From Mesorhizobium sp. (lineage in GTDB: Bacteria > Pseudomonadota > Alphaproteobacteria > Rhizobiales > Rhizobiaceae): DNA of 64,000 nt. Location of the stretch: the NCBI RefSeq assembly GCF_004963255.1, contig NZ_SUGA01000025.1, positions 1-64,000 of the forward strand. The letters run 5' to 3'. Of this stretch, positions 43,072 to 50,925 are shown piece by piece. The first letter of the stretch is position 1. The number at the start of each line of letters is the position of its first letter. Both the position numbers and the translations under genes were made by a program. The notes beneath the pieces are model-generated. The model did not search any database. It saw nothing but the letters and a program-made list of their open reading frames with translations, and was not told the origin of the DNA.

Positions 43072-43213
43072 AATTCCGACATGAATTCATGAGGCCGGTC
43101 GACTGACGCGCCTTTCTCGACTTCCGGTGCTCACGGACTGAATGTCCGCTCCGCTCCGGCTTCTCGAAAGCCACCTCATTCGATCCGGCCTGATGAATTC
43201 CTGTTCGGAATTT
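43071..43213. repeat. 143-bp near-perfect palindrome, MITE-like or long hairpin
   Basis: The left arm starts AAATTCCGAC (43071) and the right arm ends TTCGGAATTT (43213). Inner matching pairs include ATGAATTCAT/ATGAATTC, GGCCGG/CCGGCC, CTTTC/GAAAG and CCGG/CCGG, meeting at GGAC-TGAAT-GTCC (43135-43147), the exact centre. The whole element fills the gap between the GGDEF and HerA stop codons. It encodes nothing convincing. It could be a non-autonomous transposable repeat or a bidirectional terminator. Confidence 0.8.
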
Positions 43214-43237
43214 GGCTGTGCTTGCGAGGTTGGTTGT

Positions 43238-45073
43238 TCAGTCGTTGAACTGGCGCATGCCGAAGGTCGAGGGCTTCAGGCCGTAGCGGGTGTCGAAGTC
43301 GTCATCGGGCTGAGGGCGGGGGGCGGCTGTGGCCGGCTTCTTATAGTCCGGGTCGCCGGCCTGCCGGGCCGAGTCGACGGTCTCGGCGAAGGCCATGGCC
43401 TGCTGCGGCTTCGGTACGTTGCGGAGCCGCTCGACGATCATGGCCAGGTCGACATCGCTGCCGTCCACGGAGGGCTCGACCTGCTCCCTTTTCGCGGTTC
43501 CGGGGATGAACTCCTGCGCCAGCTTCTCGAATTTCAGCCGCATGGTGGTCGCGACGCCTTCGCCGAAGGCGATGGCTTCGCGCTGCCCCATCGAGGACAG
43601 GAACGCTAGCGTGGAGGCCGAGGAGTCGGCGATCGCCGAGCGGATGATTGCCTGGTCCTGCTCGTTGGCAAGGCGCATGGCGAAGAAGGTCGAGCACTGC
43701 GACAGGATGGTCGGGTCGAGCTCGCCCGGGCGCTGGGTGACGACACCCAGATAGCAGCCATATTTGCGGCCTTCCTTGGCGATGCGCGACAGCGCATGCC
43801 TGGTCGGCGCGAAGCCGAGGCGCGGATCGGCCGGCATGTAGCGGTGCGCTTCCTCGCAAAGCAGGAGCAGCCTTAGCCGGCCCTCGCTCCACAAGGCCAG
43901 GTCGAAGGCCAGGCGCGCCAGCACCGAGCAGACCGAGTTGACCACTTCCGAAGGCATGCCCGCCATCTCGAAGCAGGTGACCGGGCGGCCGTGGTTGGGG
44001 ACACGGAAAATATTGCCGATCGTCTCGTGGATCGTGTCCTCGATCAGCCGGGAACTGAACATGAAGCGGTAACGCGGATCGGCGGCCGCCGATTCGATGC
44101 GCGTCTTCAGCGACTTCAGGACCGGGCGATCGTTCTTGCTTTCGAGCAGGCCCATGCGCTCGTCGATTTGCTTGATGAGATCGGCGATGCGGTAAGGCAC
44201 CGGCGTATCCGCCGTCAGCGCATCGCTGCCGCGTCTGACATAGGTGCCGGAACTGGGGTTGCGATAGAGGTTCTTGGCCGCCGGGATCAGGTCGCGCAGG
44301 ACATCCACTTCCTCGGGCACCGTCTCGCGACCGCGAAACAGCACTTCGGCGAATTCCTCGAGCCTGAACATCCAGAATGGCAGATCAAGCGTCTTGGAAT
44401 CGACCTTGACGCAATATTCCGGCAGCGAGGCCGCGAACTCGTTGTGCGGGTCGAGGATGAGTACGCGCAGGTCGGGCCGCGCCTCGATCGATTTGCGCAA
44501 GAGCAGCGAGACAGCCGTGGACTTGCCGACGCCGGTGGTGCCGACGATGGCGAAATGGCGCGCCAGCGTGTCGTCGATGGCGATGTTGGCATCGATCGAT
44601 TCATCCTGCGACAGCGTGCCGATGGTGACCGAATGGCGTCCTGCCAGATCGTAGACCGCTTGCAGGTCGCGGCTGCGGATGCGGTGGGCAATGGCGCCGA
44701 TATGCGGATAGGCGGTGATGCCGCGGTCGAAGACCGGCTTGGCGCCGGGCTCTGCGCCGTCGCGCACCTCGCCGATCAGTTCGATGCTGACCTCGATCGG
44801 GTTCTGGCCCTCATTGCTCCAGGCGCGGTCCGATTTGCCGATCTCATAGACAAGGCCGACCGTGCGCGTCGTGCCGAGATTGATGGAGATCATCTTGCCG
44901 ACCGTCCATTGGCCGGTGACCGTGCCCTCAGCATCCTCGGCGTAGGCGCTGATGGTGGCGCGCGCGCCGTCGCATTGCACGACATTGCCGAGAATGCGTT
45001 TGTCGCTTTGCAGGGCGTTGCGGCGCTCCTGCGAAATCGGTTCGCCAACGGAGGCTTCGCGTTCGACAAACAT
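43238..45073 (-). CDS. HerA-like ATP-binding protein (DUF87)
   Basis: A 611-residue hexameric-type ATPase. The N-terminal HerA barrel (about 1-140) is followed by Walker A VGTTGVGKSTA near residue 180, Walker B LLLLCEEAHRYMP near 410 and the sensor/arginine-finger region VTQRPGELDPTILSQC. Archaeal HerA works with NurA nuclease in end resection; no nuclease gene adjoins this one. The C-terminus carries a Pro/Asp-rich stretch. Function in alphaproteobacteria is not established. Confidence 0.87.
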   Translation of the reverse strand: MFVEREASVGEPISQERRNALQSDKRILGNVVQCDGARATISAYAEDAEGTVTGQWTVGKMISINLGTTRTVGLVYEIGKSDRAWSNEGQNPIEVSIELIGEVRDGAEPGAKPVFDRGITAYPHIGAIAHRIRSRDLQAVYDLAGRHSVTIGTLSQDESIDANIAIDDTLARHFAIVGTTGVGKSTAVSLLLRKSIEARPDLRVLILDPHNEFAASLPEYCVKVDSKTLDLPFWMFRLEEFAEVLFRGRETVPEEVDVLRDLIPAAKNLYRNPSSGTYVRRGSDALTADTPVPYRIADLIKQIDERMGLLESKNDRPVLKSLKTRIESAAADPRYRFMFSSRLIEDTIHETIGNIFRVPNHGRPVTCFEMAGMPSEVVNSVCSVLARLAFDLALWSEGRLRLLLLCEEAHRYMPADPRLGFAPTRHALSRIAKEGRKYGCYLGVVTQRPGELDPTILSQCSTFFAMRLANEQDQAIIRSAIADSSASTLAFLSSMGQREAIAFGEGVATTMRLKFEKLAQEFIPGTAKREQVEPSVDGSDVDLAMIVERLRNVPKPQQAMAFAETVDSARQAGDPDYKKPATAAPRPQPDDDFDTRYGLKPSTFGMRQFND

Positions 45074-45173
45074 GACTGACCTGGTCCCATTCCCTGGAGC
45101 GTCGACCCTATCCAGGCGGGGTTAAATTGAGGTGAGGTCGAATGGTGTAGGCGGTGTTAAGCCGGTCGCGACA

Positions 45174-45241
45174 ATTCGATCGAATAGCCCTCTTCCCAGA
45201 CTCCGCGATTCCGATATATTGGACGAATGAACGATATATCG
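45174..45241 (+). promoter_or_regulatory. Operator cluster over the XRE-cupin start
   Basis: A perfect palindrome ATTCGATCGAAT lies at 45174-45185. CGATATAT at 45212-45219 recurs at 45232-45239, where it belongs to the perfect palindrome CGATATATCG (45232-45241). The two copies are exactly 20 bp apart, about two helical turns, and flank the ATG at 45227. TATATT (45215-45220) can serve as -10, placing transcription start close to the ATG. Confidence 0.6.
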
Positions 45242-45793
45242 AATGACATCACTGCCACGATCGGCCGGCGGATACACTCCGAAAGGATGGTGAGGGGCTG
45301 GTCGCTGGCCGAGGTTGCGGGGCGCTCGGATGTATCCAAGGCGATGCTGAGCGCCATCGAACGCGGCACCACCAGTCCTACCGCGGCGCTCCTGGTGCGC
45401 ATCGCCGCCGCCTTCGGCATGACACTGTCGACGCTGATCGCGCGGGCCGAGCTGCAAGGGGGCGGCGTTTCGCGCTGGGACGAGCAGCCGGTGTGGCAGG
45501 ATCCGGCAACCGGCTACATAAGGCGGCATCTGTCGCCGGCTTCGCAGATGCCGCTGGAATTGATCAGGGTCAGCTTGCCGGCGGCCGCCAAGGTCAGCCT
45601 TCCGGCCGCGTCCTACGCTTTCATCAAGCAGCAGATATGGCTGATCGACGGAAGGCTCGATTTCACCGAGGGTGATGTGGTGCACCGGCTCGAGCCAGGC
45701 GACTGCCTGGCGCTGGGGGCGCCGGCGGATTGCGTCTTTCATGCTCCCGGACCGGCTGCGGCGGAGTATCTCGTGGCGCTGGTCAGGGACTGA
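45227..45793 (+). CDS. XRE-family regulator with C-terminal cupin domain
   Basis: A 188-residue regulator. The XRE helix-turn-helix (VRGWSLAEVAGRSDVSKAML, then SAIERGTTSPTAALL) is followed by a cupin sensor domain at about 100-185 with the paired motifs around LIDGRLDFTEGDVVHRL and FHAPGPA. Such proteins sense small metabolites. No usual ribosome site precedes the ATG (only GGACGA), and the putative -10 is seven bases upstream, so the transcript may be leaderless. Repeats over the start suggest autorepression. Confidence 0.88.
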   Translation: MNDISNDITATIGRRIHSERMVRGWSLAEVAGRSDVSKAMLSAIERGTTSPTAALLVRIAAAFGMTLSTLIARAELQGGGVSRWDEQPVWQDPATGYIRRHLSPASQMPLELIRVSLPAAAKVSLPAASYAFIKQQIWLIDGRLDFTEGDVVHRLEPGDCLALGAPADCVFHAPGPAAAEYLVALVRD

Positions 45794-45798
45794 TCTGA

Positions 45799-46107
45799 AT
45801 GCCCAGGGGACCAAACCGCTCGCACAATGGCGGGCCGCCGCTCGACGATTATGAAGGCCCGCCCTGGGGCAAGGGCGACGCCTACGTCTTCCTCGCCTGG
45901 CGCGCCGCCCACGACAAGGCCTGGAAGGCGCCAAGCCAGGCCATCATGCTGATGCGGCTGGAAAGAGCCGAGCGGCTCGGGCTGACCTATGAGGAATACA
46001 CGCTCGAGATCCTGGAGCGCGGCCGCCATCTCAGCGCGGACGACGCCGACCGGATCGCCGAAATCCGGCGGGCGCGGCGACGCAGGCGGAGCAGCCATTT
46101 CGAATGA
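45799..46107 (+). CDS. Hypothetical protein (102 aa)
   Basis: A 102-residue hydrophilic protein. The N-terminus is Gly/Pro-rich (NGGPPLDDYEGPPWGKGDA), the middle helical (LMRLERAERLGLTYEEYTLE) and the C-terminus very basic (RRARRRRRSS). I do not recognise a named domain. It follows the XRE-cupin gene by five bases, so it is probably cotranscribed and may be a regulated target or partner. The basic tail could contact nucleic acid, which is speculation. Confidence 0.7.
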   Translation: MPRGPNRSHNGGPPLDDYEGPPWGKGDAYVFLAWRAAHDKAWKAPSQAIMLMRLERAERLGLTYEEYTLEILERGRHLSADDADRIAEIRRARRRRRSSHFE

Positions 46108-46144
46108 CCTTTCCCGATGTCGCATCGCCTTGGAGAACACCAGC

Positions 46145-46672
46145 ATGAACGCACTCGAGATCCGGGTGTTGAGCGACGATGCTGCGACCATTGCGATGCT
46201 CGCCGATCTGTTGATCGAAACCGTCGCCGCGGGCGGATCGGTGAGCTTCATGCATCCATTGCCGGCGGAGGCGGCACTGGATTTCTGCCGCAAGTCGCTT
46301 GCCGCGGCCGCGCGCGGGGAAAGGGCGGTGCTGGGCGCATGGCAGGATGGGGTGCTTGCAGGAACCGTCACACTGCTGCTCGACCTTCCGTCCAACCAGC
46401 CGCACCGCGCCGAGATCGCGAAGCTGATGACCAGACGGGACCATCGCGGCAAAGGCGTCGCGACGAGCCTGATGCGCGCCGCGGAGGCACTGGCGGTCGA
46501 GAAGGGCCGCACGCTGCTCGTGCTGGACACGGCAAGCGAGGAAGGCGCGGCGGGGCTTTATGAGAAGCTCGGCTTCACGCTGACCGGCGAGATCCCCGAC
46601 TTTGCGCTGAAGCCGCATGGCGGACTGACCGGGACGCTGATCTACTGGAAGCGGATAGGGAAAGATCGATAG
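46145..46672 (+). CDS. GNAT-family N-acetyltransferase
   Basis: A 175-residue acetyltransferase. The acetyl-CoA-binding loop is RRDHRGKGVATSLMRAAE near residue 100, followed by LLVLDTASEEGAAGLYEKLG and a C-terminal strand pair. It resembles the streptothricin-acetyltransferase-like or tabtoxin-resistance-like group, but the substrate is not inferable. GGAGAA precedes the ATG at 46145. It lies 37 bp after the 102-residue gene and may share its transcript. Confidence 0.88.
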   Translation: MNALEIRVLSDDAATIAMLADLLIETVAAGGSVSFMHPLPAEAALDFCRKSLAAAARGERAVLGAWQDGVLAGTVTLLLDLPSNQPHRAEIAKLMTRRDHRGKGVATSLMRAAEALAVEKGRTLLVLDTASEEGAAGLYEKLGFTLTGEIPDFALKPHGGLTGTLIYWKRIGKDR

Positions 46673-46716
46673 CCAGCAAGTTGCGACCATGTGGACCTGC
46701 CCGAAGCTCAGGCAGG

Positions 46717-46750
46717 ATAGATGGAAGCCCGAGGCCGGGCTTCCATCTAT
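46717..46750. terminator. Perfect 15-bp stem between convergent genes
   Basis: ATAGATGGAAGCCCG (46717-46731) and its exact complement (46736-46750) enclose a 4-base loop, between the GNAT stop and the monooxygenase stop. It has no T-run on either strand; it probably acts as a bidirectional transcript end or 3' stabiliser. Confidence 0.75.
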
Positions 46751-46765
46751 GGACAGCGTCCGGCG

Positions 46766-48574
46766 TCAAGCCTTGTGATAGACCTTCTGCAGCCCGTAGA
46801 CGGGCGTCGGCAGTCCGACCTGCCTGGCCTTCAGCTGCAGCGCAAGATACTGCGAATAGTGGCGCGACTGGTGAAGGTTGCCGCCGTGGAACCACAGCGC
46901 TTCCTGCTGCGTCGGTTTCCACATGTTGCGCTGCTCGCCTTCCCAGGGACCCGGGTCTTTGGTGGTGTTGGAGCCGAGACCCCAAACCTTGCCGACCTTG
47001 TCAGCCACTTCCTGCGAGATGAGGTCCGCGGCCCAACCGTTCATCGAGCCGTAGCCGGTGGCATAGATCACAAGGTCGGCCGGCAATTCGGTGCCGTCGA
47101 CGAATTTGACGCCGGTTTCGGTGAGTTCCTGCACCGCCGCACCCGGTCCGCTCTTCAGCTTGATCGAGCCGTCGATGACGAGATCGCAAGCGCCGACATC
47201 AATGTAATAGCCGGAACCGCGGCGCAGATATTTCATGAACAGGCCGGAGCCGTCATCGCCCCAGTCAAGCATGAAGCCGGCCTTCTCCAGGTCTTCATAG
47301 AATTTCGCGTCACGCTCCTTCATCTGCTGGTAAAGTGGAATCTGGAATTCGTGCAGGATGCGGTAGGGCAGCGAGGCGAAGATCATGTCGGCCTTGCGCG
47401 TCGTCATGCCGTTCTCGACCGCCTGCTCGGAGTAGAGCGCGCCAAGCCCGATATCCATCAGCGTGTCCGACTTGACGATATGGGTCGATGACCGCTGCAC
47501 CATGGTCACGTCGGCGCCGCCTTCCCATAATGCCGCGCAGATGTCGTGCGCCGAGTTGTTGGAGCCGATCACCACCACCTTCTTGCCGCGGTATTTGTCC
47601 GGGCCGGGATGGGTCGAGGAGTGCTGCTGCTCGCCCTTGAAGATGTCTTGGCCCTTGTATTTCGGCCAGTTCGCCTTGCCGGACATGCCAGTCGCCAGCA
47701 CCAACTGCTTGGGCTTGAGCACGATCTCCTTGCCGTCGCGCTCGACGACGGCGGTCCATTCCTTCGTCTTCTCATCGTATCTGGCGGACTTCGCAGTGGT
47801 GGAGGACCAGTAGTTCAACTCCATCACCTTGGTGTACATCTCCAGCCAGTCGCCGATCTTGTCCTTCGGCGCGAAGACCGGCCAGTTCTTCGGGAAGTCG
47901 ATATAGGGCAGGTGATCGTACCAGACCGGGTCGTGCAGGCAGAGCGACTTGTAGCGCTTGCGCCAGGAGTCTCCGGGACGCTCGTTCTTCTCGATGATGA
48001 TGGTGGGCACGCCGAGCTGCTTCAGCCGGGCGCCGAGCGCGATACCGCCCTGGCCGCCGCCGATGATGACGACATAGGGTTGCTTCGTATGGCCGAGCTC
48101 GGCGATCTCGTCGTCGCGCTCCTCGCGCCAGGTCTTGCGGTCCTTGCCGTGCCCGTGCTTGGCGCCGAGCGGACGAGTGAAGCCCGCTTTCTCCTCATGC
48201 CCTTTCAGCTCCGCCATCGTGGTGAGCAGGGTCCAGATCAGGTCGCCCTTGAACCGCACAAGGCCAAAACCGCGCGCGACGCTTGTCTCGAAGGTGATCC
48301 AGGCGGTGATGACGCCGCCGTCCTCGGTCGCTTCTTCGCCCTTGGCCACCGCCCATGCGGTCGGCTTGGTGTTGGCCAGCGTCGCTTGCAGCATGTCGCG
48401 AACCTGATCCTGGCCTTCCATGGTCTTCAGGTTCCAGGTGAAGGTGACGAGGTCGCGCCAGTAGCAGTCGGCCTGGAAACAGTTGACGGCGCTGTCGATG
48501 TCGCCGGCTTCCAGCGCCTTGCCGAACTTGTCGAGCAGCGCCTGTGCCTTGGTGGTGGGTGTTCTCTCGAGCAT
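46766..48574 (-). CDS. Flavin monooxygenase-like NAD(P)/FAD oxidoreductase with N-terminal NTF2/SnoaL-like domain
   Basis: A 602-residue fusion. Residues 1-125 look like an NTF2/SnoaL-like fold (LDKFGKALEAGDIDSAVNCF, then CYWRDLVTFTWNLKTMEG). From about 165 an FMO-type enzyme follows with the FAD loop IIGGGQGGIALGARL (172-177 core), the second nucleotide loop VIGSNNSAHDI and the late LVIYATGY motif. Related enzymes oxygenate N, S or ketone groups. GGAGGAG precedes the ATG at 48574. A sigma-54 promoter and tandem upstream repeats lie in its 166-bp leader region, directly after the AcoR-type activator gene. Substrate unknown. Confidence 0.9.
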   Translation of the reverse strand: MLERTPTTKAQALLDKFGKALEAGDIDSAVNCFQADCYWRDLVTFTWNLKTMEGQDQVRDMLQATLANTKPTAWAVAKGEEATEDGGVITAWITFETSVARGFGLVRFKGDLIWTLLTTMAELKGHEEKAGFTRPLGAKHGHGKDRKTWREERDDEIAELGHTKQPYVVIIGGGQGGIALGARLKQLGVPTIIIEKNERPGDSWRKRYKSLCLHDPVWYDHLPYIDFPKNWPVFAPKDKIGDWLEMYTKVMELNYWSSTTAKSARYDEKTKEWTAVVERDGKEIVLKPKQLVLATGMSGKANWPKYKGQDIFKGEQQHSSTHPGPDKYRGKKVVVIGSNNSAHDICAALWEGGADVTMVQRSSTHIVKSDTLMDIGLGALYSEQAVENGMTTRKADMIFASLPYRILHEFQIPLYQQMKERDAKFYEDLEKAGFMLDWGDDGSGLFMKYLRRGSGYYIDVGACDLVIDGSIKLKSGPGAAVQELTETGVKFVDGTELPADLVIYATGYGSMNGWAADLISQEVADKVGKVWGLGSNTTKDPGPWEGEQRNMWKPTQQEALWFHGGNLHQSRHYSQYLALQLKARQVGLPTPVYGLQKVYHKA

Positions 48575-48609
48575 TTGTTCTCCTCCACTTGCTAGAGTGC
48601 GTCATGAGC

Positions 48610-48626
48610 AGCAAGCGGCGTGCCAA
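48610..48626 (-). promoter_or_regulatory. Sigma-54 (-24/-12) promoter for the monooxygenase
   Basis: On the minus strand the sequence reads TTGGCACGCCGCTTGCT, an exact fit to the RpoN consensus TGGCACG-N4-TTGC. Predicted transcription start is near 48600, giving a leader of about 26 bases that contains the GGAGGAG ribosome site. The adjacent gene encodes a sigma-54 activator. Confidence 0.88.
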
Positions 48627-48689
48627 CCGTGGCGCTCATCTGGTGCTATCAATGGAATCAATCCGTTAGGACGCTCTTGCGGCGCCTTG

Positions 48690-48710
48690 CCTGTTGCATT
48701 TCCTGTTGCA
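48690..48710 (-). promoter_or_regulatory. Tandem 9-bp repeat, candidate activator-binding site
   Basis: Two exact copies of TGCAACAGG (minus strand; plus-strand positions 48702-48710 and 48690-48698) repeat with a 12-bp period, about 65-85 bp upstream of the -24 element. That is the usual place for enhancer sites of sigma-54 activators. Binding by the neighbouring AcoR-like protein is inferred. Confidence 0.6.
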
Positions 48711-48740
48711 CGCGCTACGGCGCGCCACACCCGTGTAATG

Positions 48741-50660
48741 TCAGTTCGGCGCCTCCAGTCGCAGGCGCTTCATGCGGCGATGGACTGTGGTGCGGTCGAC
48801 GCCGAGACGCCGCGCGGCTTCGGAAATGTTCCAGCCGGTCGCCGCCAGCACGGCCAGCAGGGCTGCGCGCTCTTCCTCGGGCGAGGGGGCGCGCAGCGCG
48901 ACTAGGCTAGCGGAAGGAGCCGGGGGCTCCACGCGCGCCATGGCGAACTCGGGCAGGTCGGAAGGCTGGATCGTCTCGTCGTCGCAAAGCGCCACTGCCA
49001 GATCCACGGCGTTGACGAGCTCGCGGATGTTGCCCGGCCAGCCATGACGGATCAGCGCCAGCCGCGCCGCCGGCGACAGTTTTGCCGCCCGACCGGCAAG
49101 GCGCGCCCGCTCGCCGACCAGCCGTTCCAGCAGCCATTCAAAATCGGTGCGCTCGCGCAGCGCCGGCAACGTCAGCGCAGCGGCGTTCAGCCGGTAGAAC
49201 AGATCCTCGCGGAAACGGCCCTCGGCAACCAGCCGGCGCAAGTCATGGTGCGAGGCGGAGATGATCTTGATGTCGACACGCCGAGGTGCTGTGCCGCCGA
49301 CCGGGATCAGCTCGCGCTCGGCGATCACCCGCAGCAGGCGCGATTGCAGCGCGTAGGGCATGTCGCCGATCTCGTCGAGGAAAAGCGTGCCGCCGTCGGC
49401 GCTCTCGATGAGCCCCTTGCGTCCCTTGGTCGTGGCGCCGGTAAAGGCGCCGGCGGCGTGCCCGAACAGCTCGCTCTCGATCAGGTGTTCGGGAATGGCC
49501 GCGCAATTGATGGCCACGAACGGGCCGGAGCGCCCGGAGCTGTTGTGGAGCGCGCGGGCGAGATATTCCTTGCCGGAGCCGGTCTCGCCATGAATCAGGA
49601 TCGGGATGGTGGTGCGCGCCAGCTTGGCGGCCCGCGCCTGCATGGCCGCCATGGCCGGGTCGCCGCCGGAAAGCTCTGCGATGGGTTTCGGCAGCGCCTC
49701 GACGGGGGCGCGGCGTCCGCTCGGCGGCTGCGGCTCGATGGCATGCGCGAACAGCGCGCTGCCGTTGCGGCCGAACACCAGCCGCTCCTCGGTCGGGCGC
49801 CCGCGCGTCAAGTTCGGCAAGTCGTCGATATCCATGTCGAGGTAACGCGAGATCGGCTGACCGATCGGCGAGGAGAGCCTCCAGTCGACGCCTCCGGCCT
49901 GCGCCAGAAGCAGCGCCCCGCCGCGCGTGGTGCCGAGGATGCGGCCCGAGGCATCGAGCGCGATGGCTGCTTCCGGATCCACATCGAGGAATTCGGGCGA
50001 GCGCGAGAAGCGCAGCACCCATTCCGAATGCATCTGCGCCATCAAATTGGCGAGCTCGATGCGCCGGGCAGACGCCGTCACCAGGTGAAGGGCAAGGTTC
50101 TGGCTGACTTTCGGCTGCGGCGAGCGCAGCAGCGATATGTCGAGGACGGCGGTCAGTTCGCCCTTGGTGTCGAAGATCGGCGCGGCGGTGCAGGAGAGCG
50201 GCGTGTGGGTGGTATCGAAATGGTCGGTCTGGTGAATGGTCATCGCCTCGCCCGTGACGATGCAGGAGCCGACACCGCAGGTTCCGGTGCGGCTCTCCGA
50301 CCATTCGGAGCCAAGATAGAGACCGGCCGTGCGCAACTGGTCCATGAACAGCGGGTCGCCGAGGAAGTCGACGGTGACACCTTTCGCGTCGGCCAGCAGC
50401 AGGACGTAGCTCTGGCCGGCCACCTGCTTGAACAATGTCTCCAGCCCGCTGCGGGCAATGGCGATCAGTCTTTCGGACTGCTCGCGATGCTCGCGCAACT
50501 GTGTATCGGGCACGATGTAGGCTTCCGTCGGACGTGCCGGGTCGAGCCGATGCGTATCGATGCAGCGCAGCCAGGATTGAACCACGATATCGTCGCGGAC
50601 CGATCGCGCGCCGGACAGCACCTCTTCGATCTCGCGGATATGCTCCCGTTCGCCAGCCAT
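48741..50660 (-). CDS. Sigma-54-dependent activator, AcoR type (Fis family)
   Basis: A 639-residue enhancer-binding protein. The N-terminal sensing part has a GAF-like domain (about 70-190; GTCGVGSCIVTGEA) and a PAS-like segment (about 225-310). The AAA+ domain has Walker A GETGSGKE (358-365), the sigma-54 contact loop GAFTGA (404-409) and Walker B TLFLDE (425-430). A Fis-type helix-turn-helix ends the protein (SEAARRLGVDRTTVHRRMKR). This is the AcoR layout used for acetoin, alcohol or ketone catabolism genes. It is followed on the same strand by the sigma-54 promoter and the monooxygenase gene, its probable target. Confidence 0.92.
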   Translation of the reverse strand: MAGEREHIREIEEVLSGARSVRDDIVVQSWLRCIDTHRLDPARPTEAYIVPDTQLREHREQSERLIAIARSGLETLFKQVAGQSYVLLLADAKGVTVDFLGDPLFMDQLRTAGLYLGSEWSESRTGTCGVGSCIVTGEAMTIHQTDHFDTTHTPLSCTAAPIFDTKGELTAVLDISLLRSPQPKVSQNLALHLVTASARRIELANLMAQMHSEWVLRFSRSPEFLDVDPEAAIALDASGRILGTTRGGALLLAQAGGVDWRLSSPIGQPISRYLDMDIDDLPNLTRGRPTEERLVFGRNGSALFAHAIEPQPPSGRRAPVEALPKPIAELSGGDPAMAAMQARAAKLARTTIPILIHGETGSGKEYLARALHNSSGRSGPFVAINCAAIPEHLIESELFGHAAGAFTGATTKGRKGLIESADGGTLFLDEIGDMPYALQSRLLRVIAERELIPVGGTAPRRVDIKIISASHHDLRRLVAEGRFREDLFYRLNAAALTLPALRERTDFEWLLERLVGERARLAGRAAKLSPAARLALIRHGWPGNIRELVNAVDLAVALCDDETIQPSDLPEFAMARVEPPAPSASLVALRAPSPEEERAALLAVLAATGWNISEAARRLGVDRTTVHRRMKRLRLEAPN

Positions 50661-50692
50661 GCGTCCTCCTCGCAGCCAACGTCACATCATAG

Positions 50693-50736
50693 TGCATGTC
50701 GTGTCCCAAACCGCTCCACCCTTGGGGCGACATGCA
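50693..50736. promoter_or_regulatory. Long-spaced dyad upstream of the AcoR-type gene
   Basis: TGCATGTCG (50693-50701) and CGACATGCA (50728-50736) are a perfect 9-bp inverted pair; an inner CCCAA/TTGGG pair extends the symmetry. It begins 33 bp upstream of the activator start and could be an operator or a hairpin in its leader. The bases from 50737 to 50836 show nothing I can name. Confidence 0.45.
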
Positions 50737-50836
50737 TCGGCACATACTGGTGCCTCGGCGGCGGGCGCTCAACTGTACTATGGTAGCGCGAAACAGCGCC
50801 GTTTCTCACAGGCGGGTGAATTCGCGCCGGACCCCA

Positions 50837-50866
50837 TTGACGAGCCAGCGTTTTCGCCCTTATTGT
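50837..50866 (+). promoter_or_regulatory. Promoter of the ilv leader and ilvBN
   Basis: -35 TTGACG (50837-50842), 18-bp spacer, -10 TATTGT (50861-50866). Transcription should start at about 50873, only one or two bases before the leader-peptide ATG at 50875. Confidence 0.6.
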
Positions 50867-50874
50867 CCGCGCCC

Positions 50875-50925
50875 ATGAAAACGGCACTCATTCTCGTAGG
50901 CTGGCGCGTGGGCAAGGCGGTGTAA
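50875..50925 (+). CDS. ilv operon leader peptide (attenuator peptide)
   Basis: A 16-codon frame reading MKTALILVGWRVGKAV, then stop. Six of the 16 residues are Leu, Ile or Val (LILV plus two further Val), the amino acids made by the downstream acetohydroxyacid synthase. It is followed by a pairing region and a terminator-like hairpin, then ilvB. Ribosome stalling at these codons when branched-chain aminoacyl-tRNAs are scarce would favour read-through. No ribosome site precedes the ATG, consistent with a leaderless start. Confidence 0.82.
   Translation: MKTALILVGWRVGKAV

Noticed and set aside
43238..45073. HerA-based anti-phage defence system (HerA-SIR2 or HerA-DUF4297 type)
   Set aside because: No SIR2, nuclease or other effector gene is adjacent; the neighbours are a diguanylate cyclase, an XRE-cupin regulator and GNAT genes, and HerA-like genes of this length are common in alphaproteobacteria.
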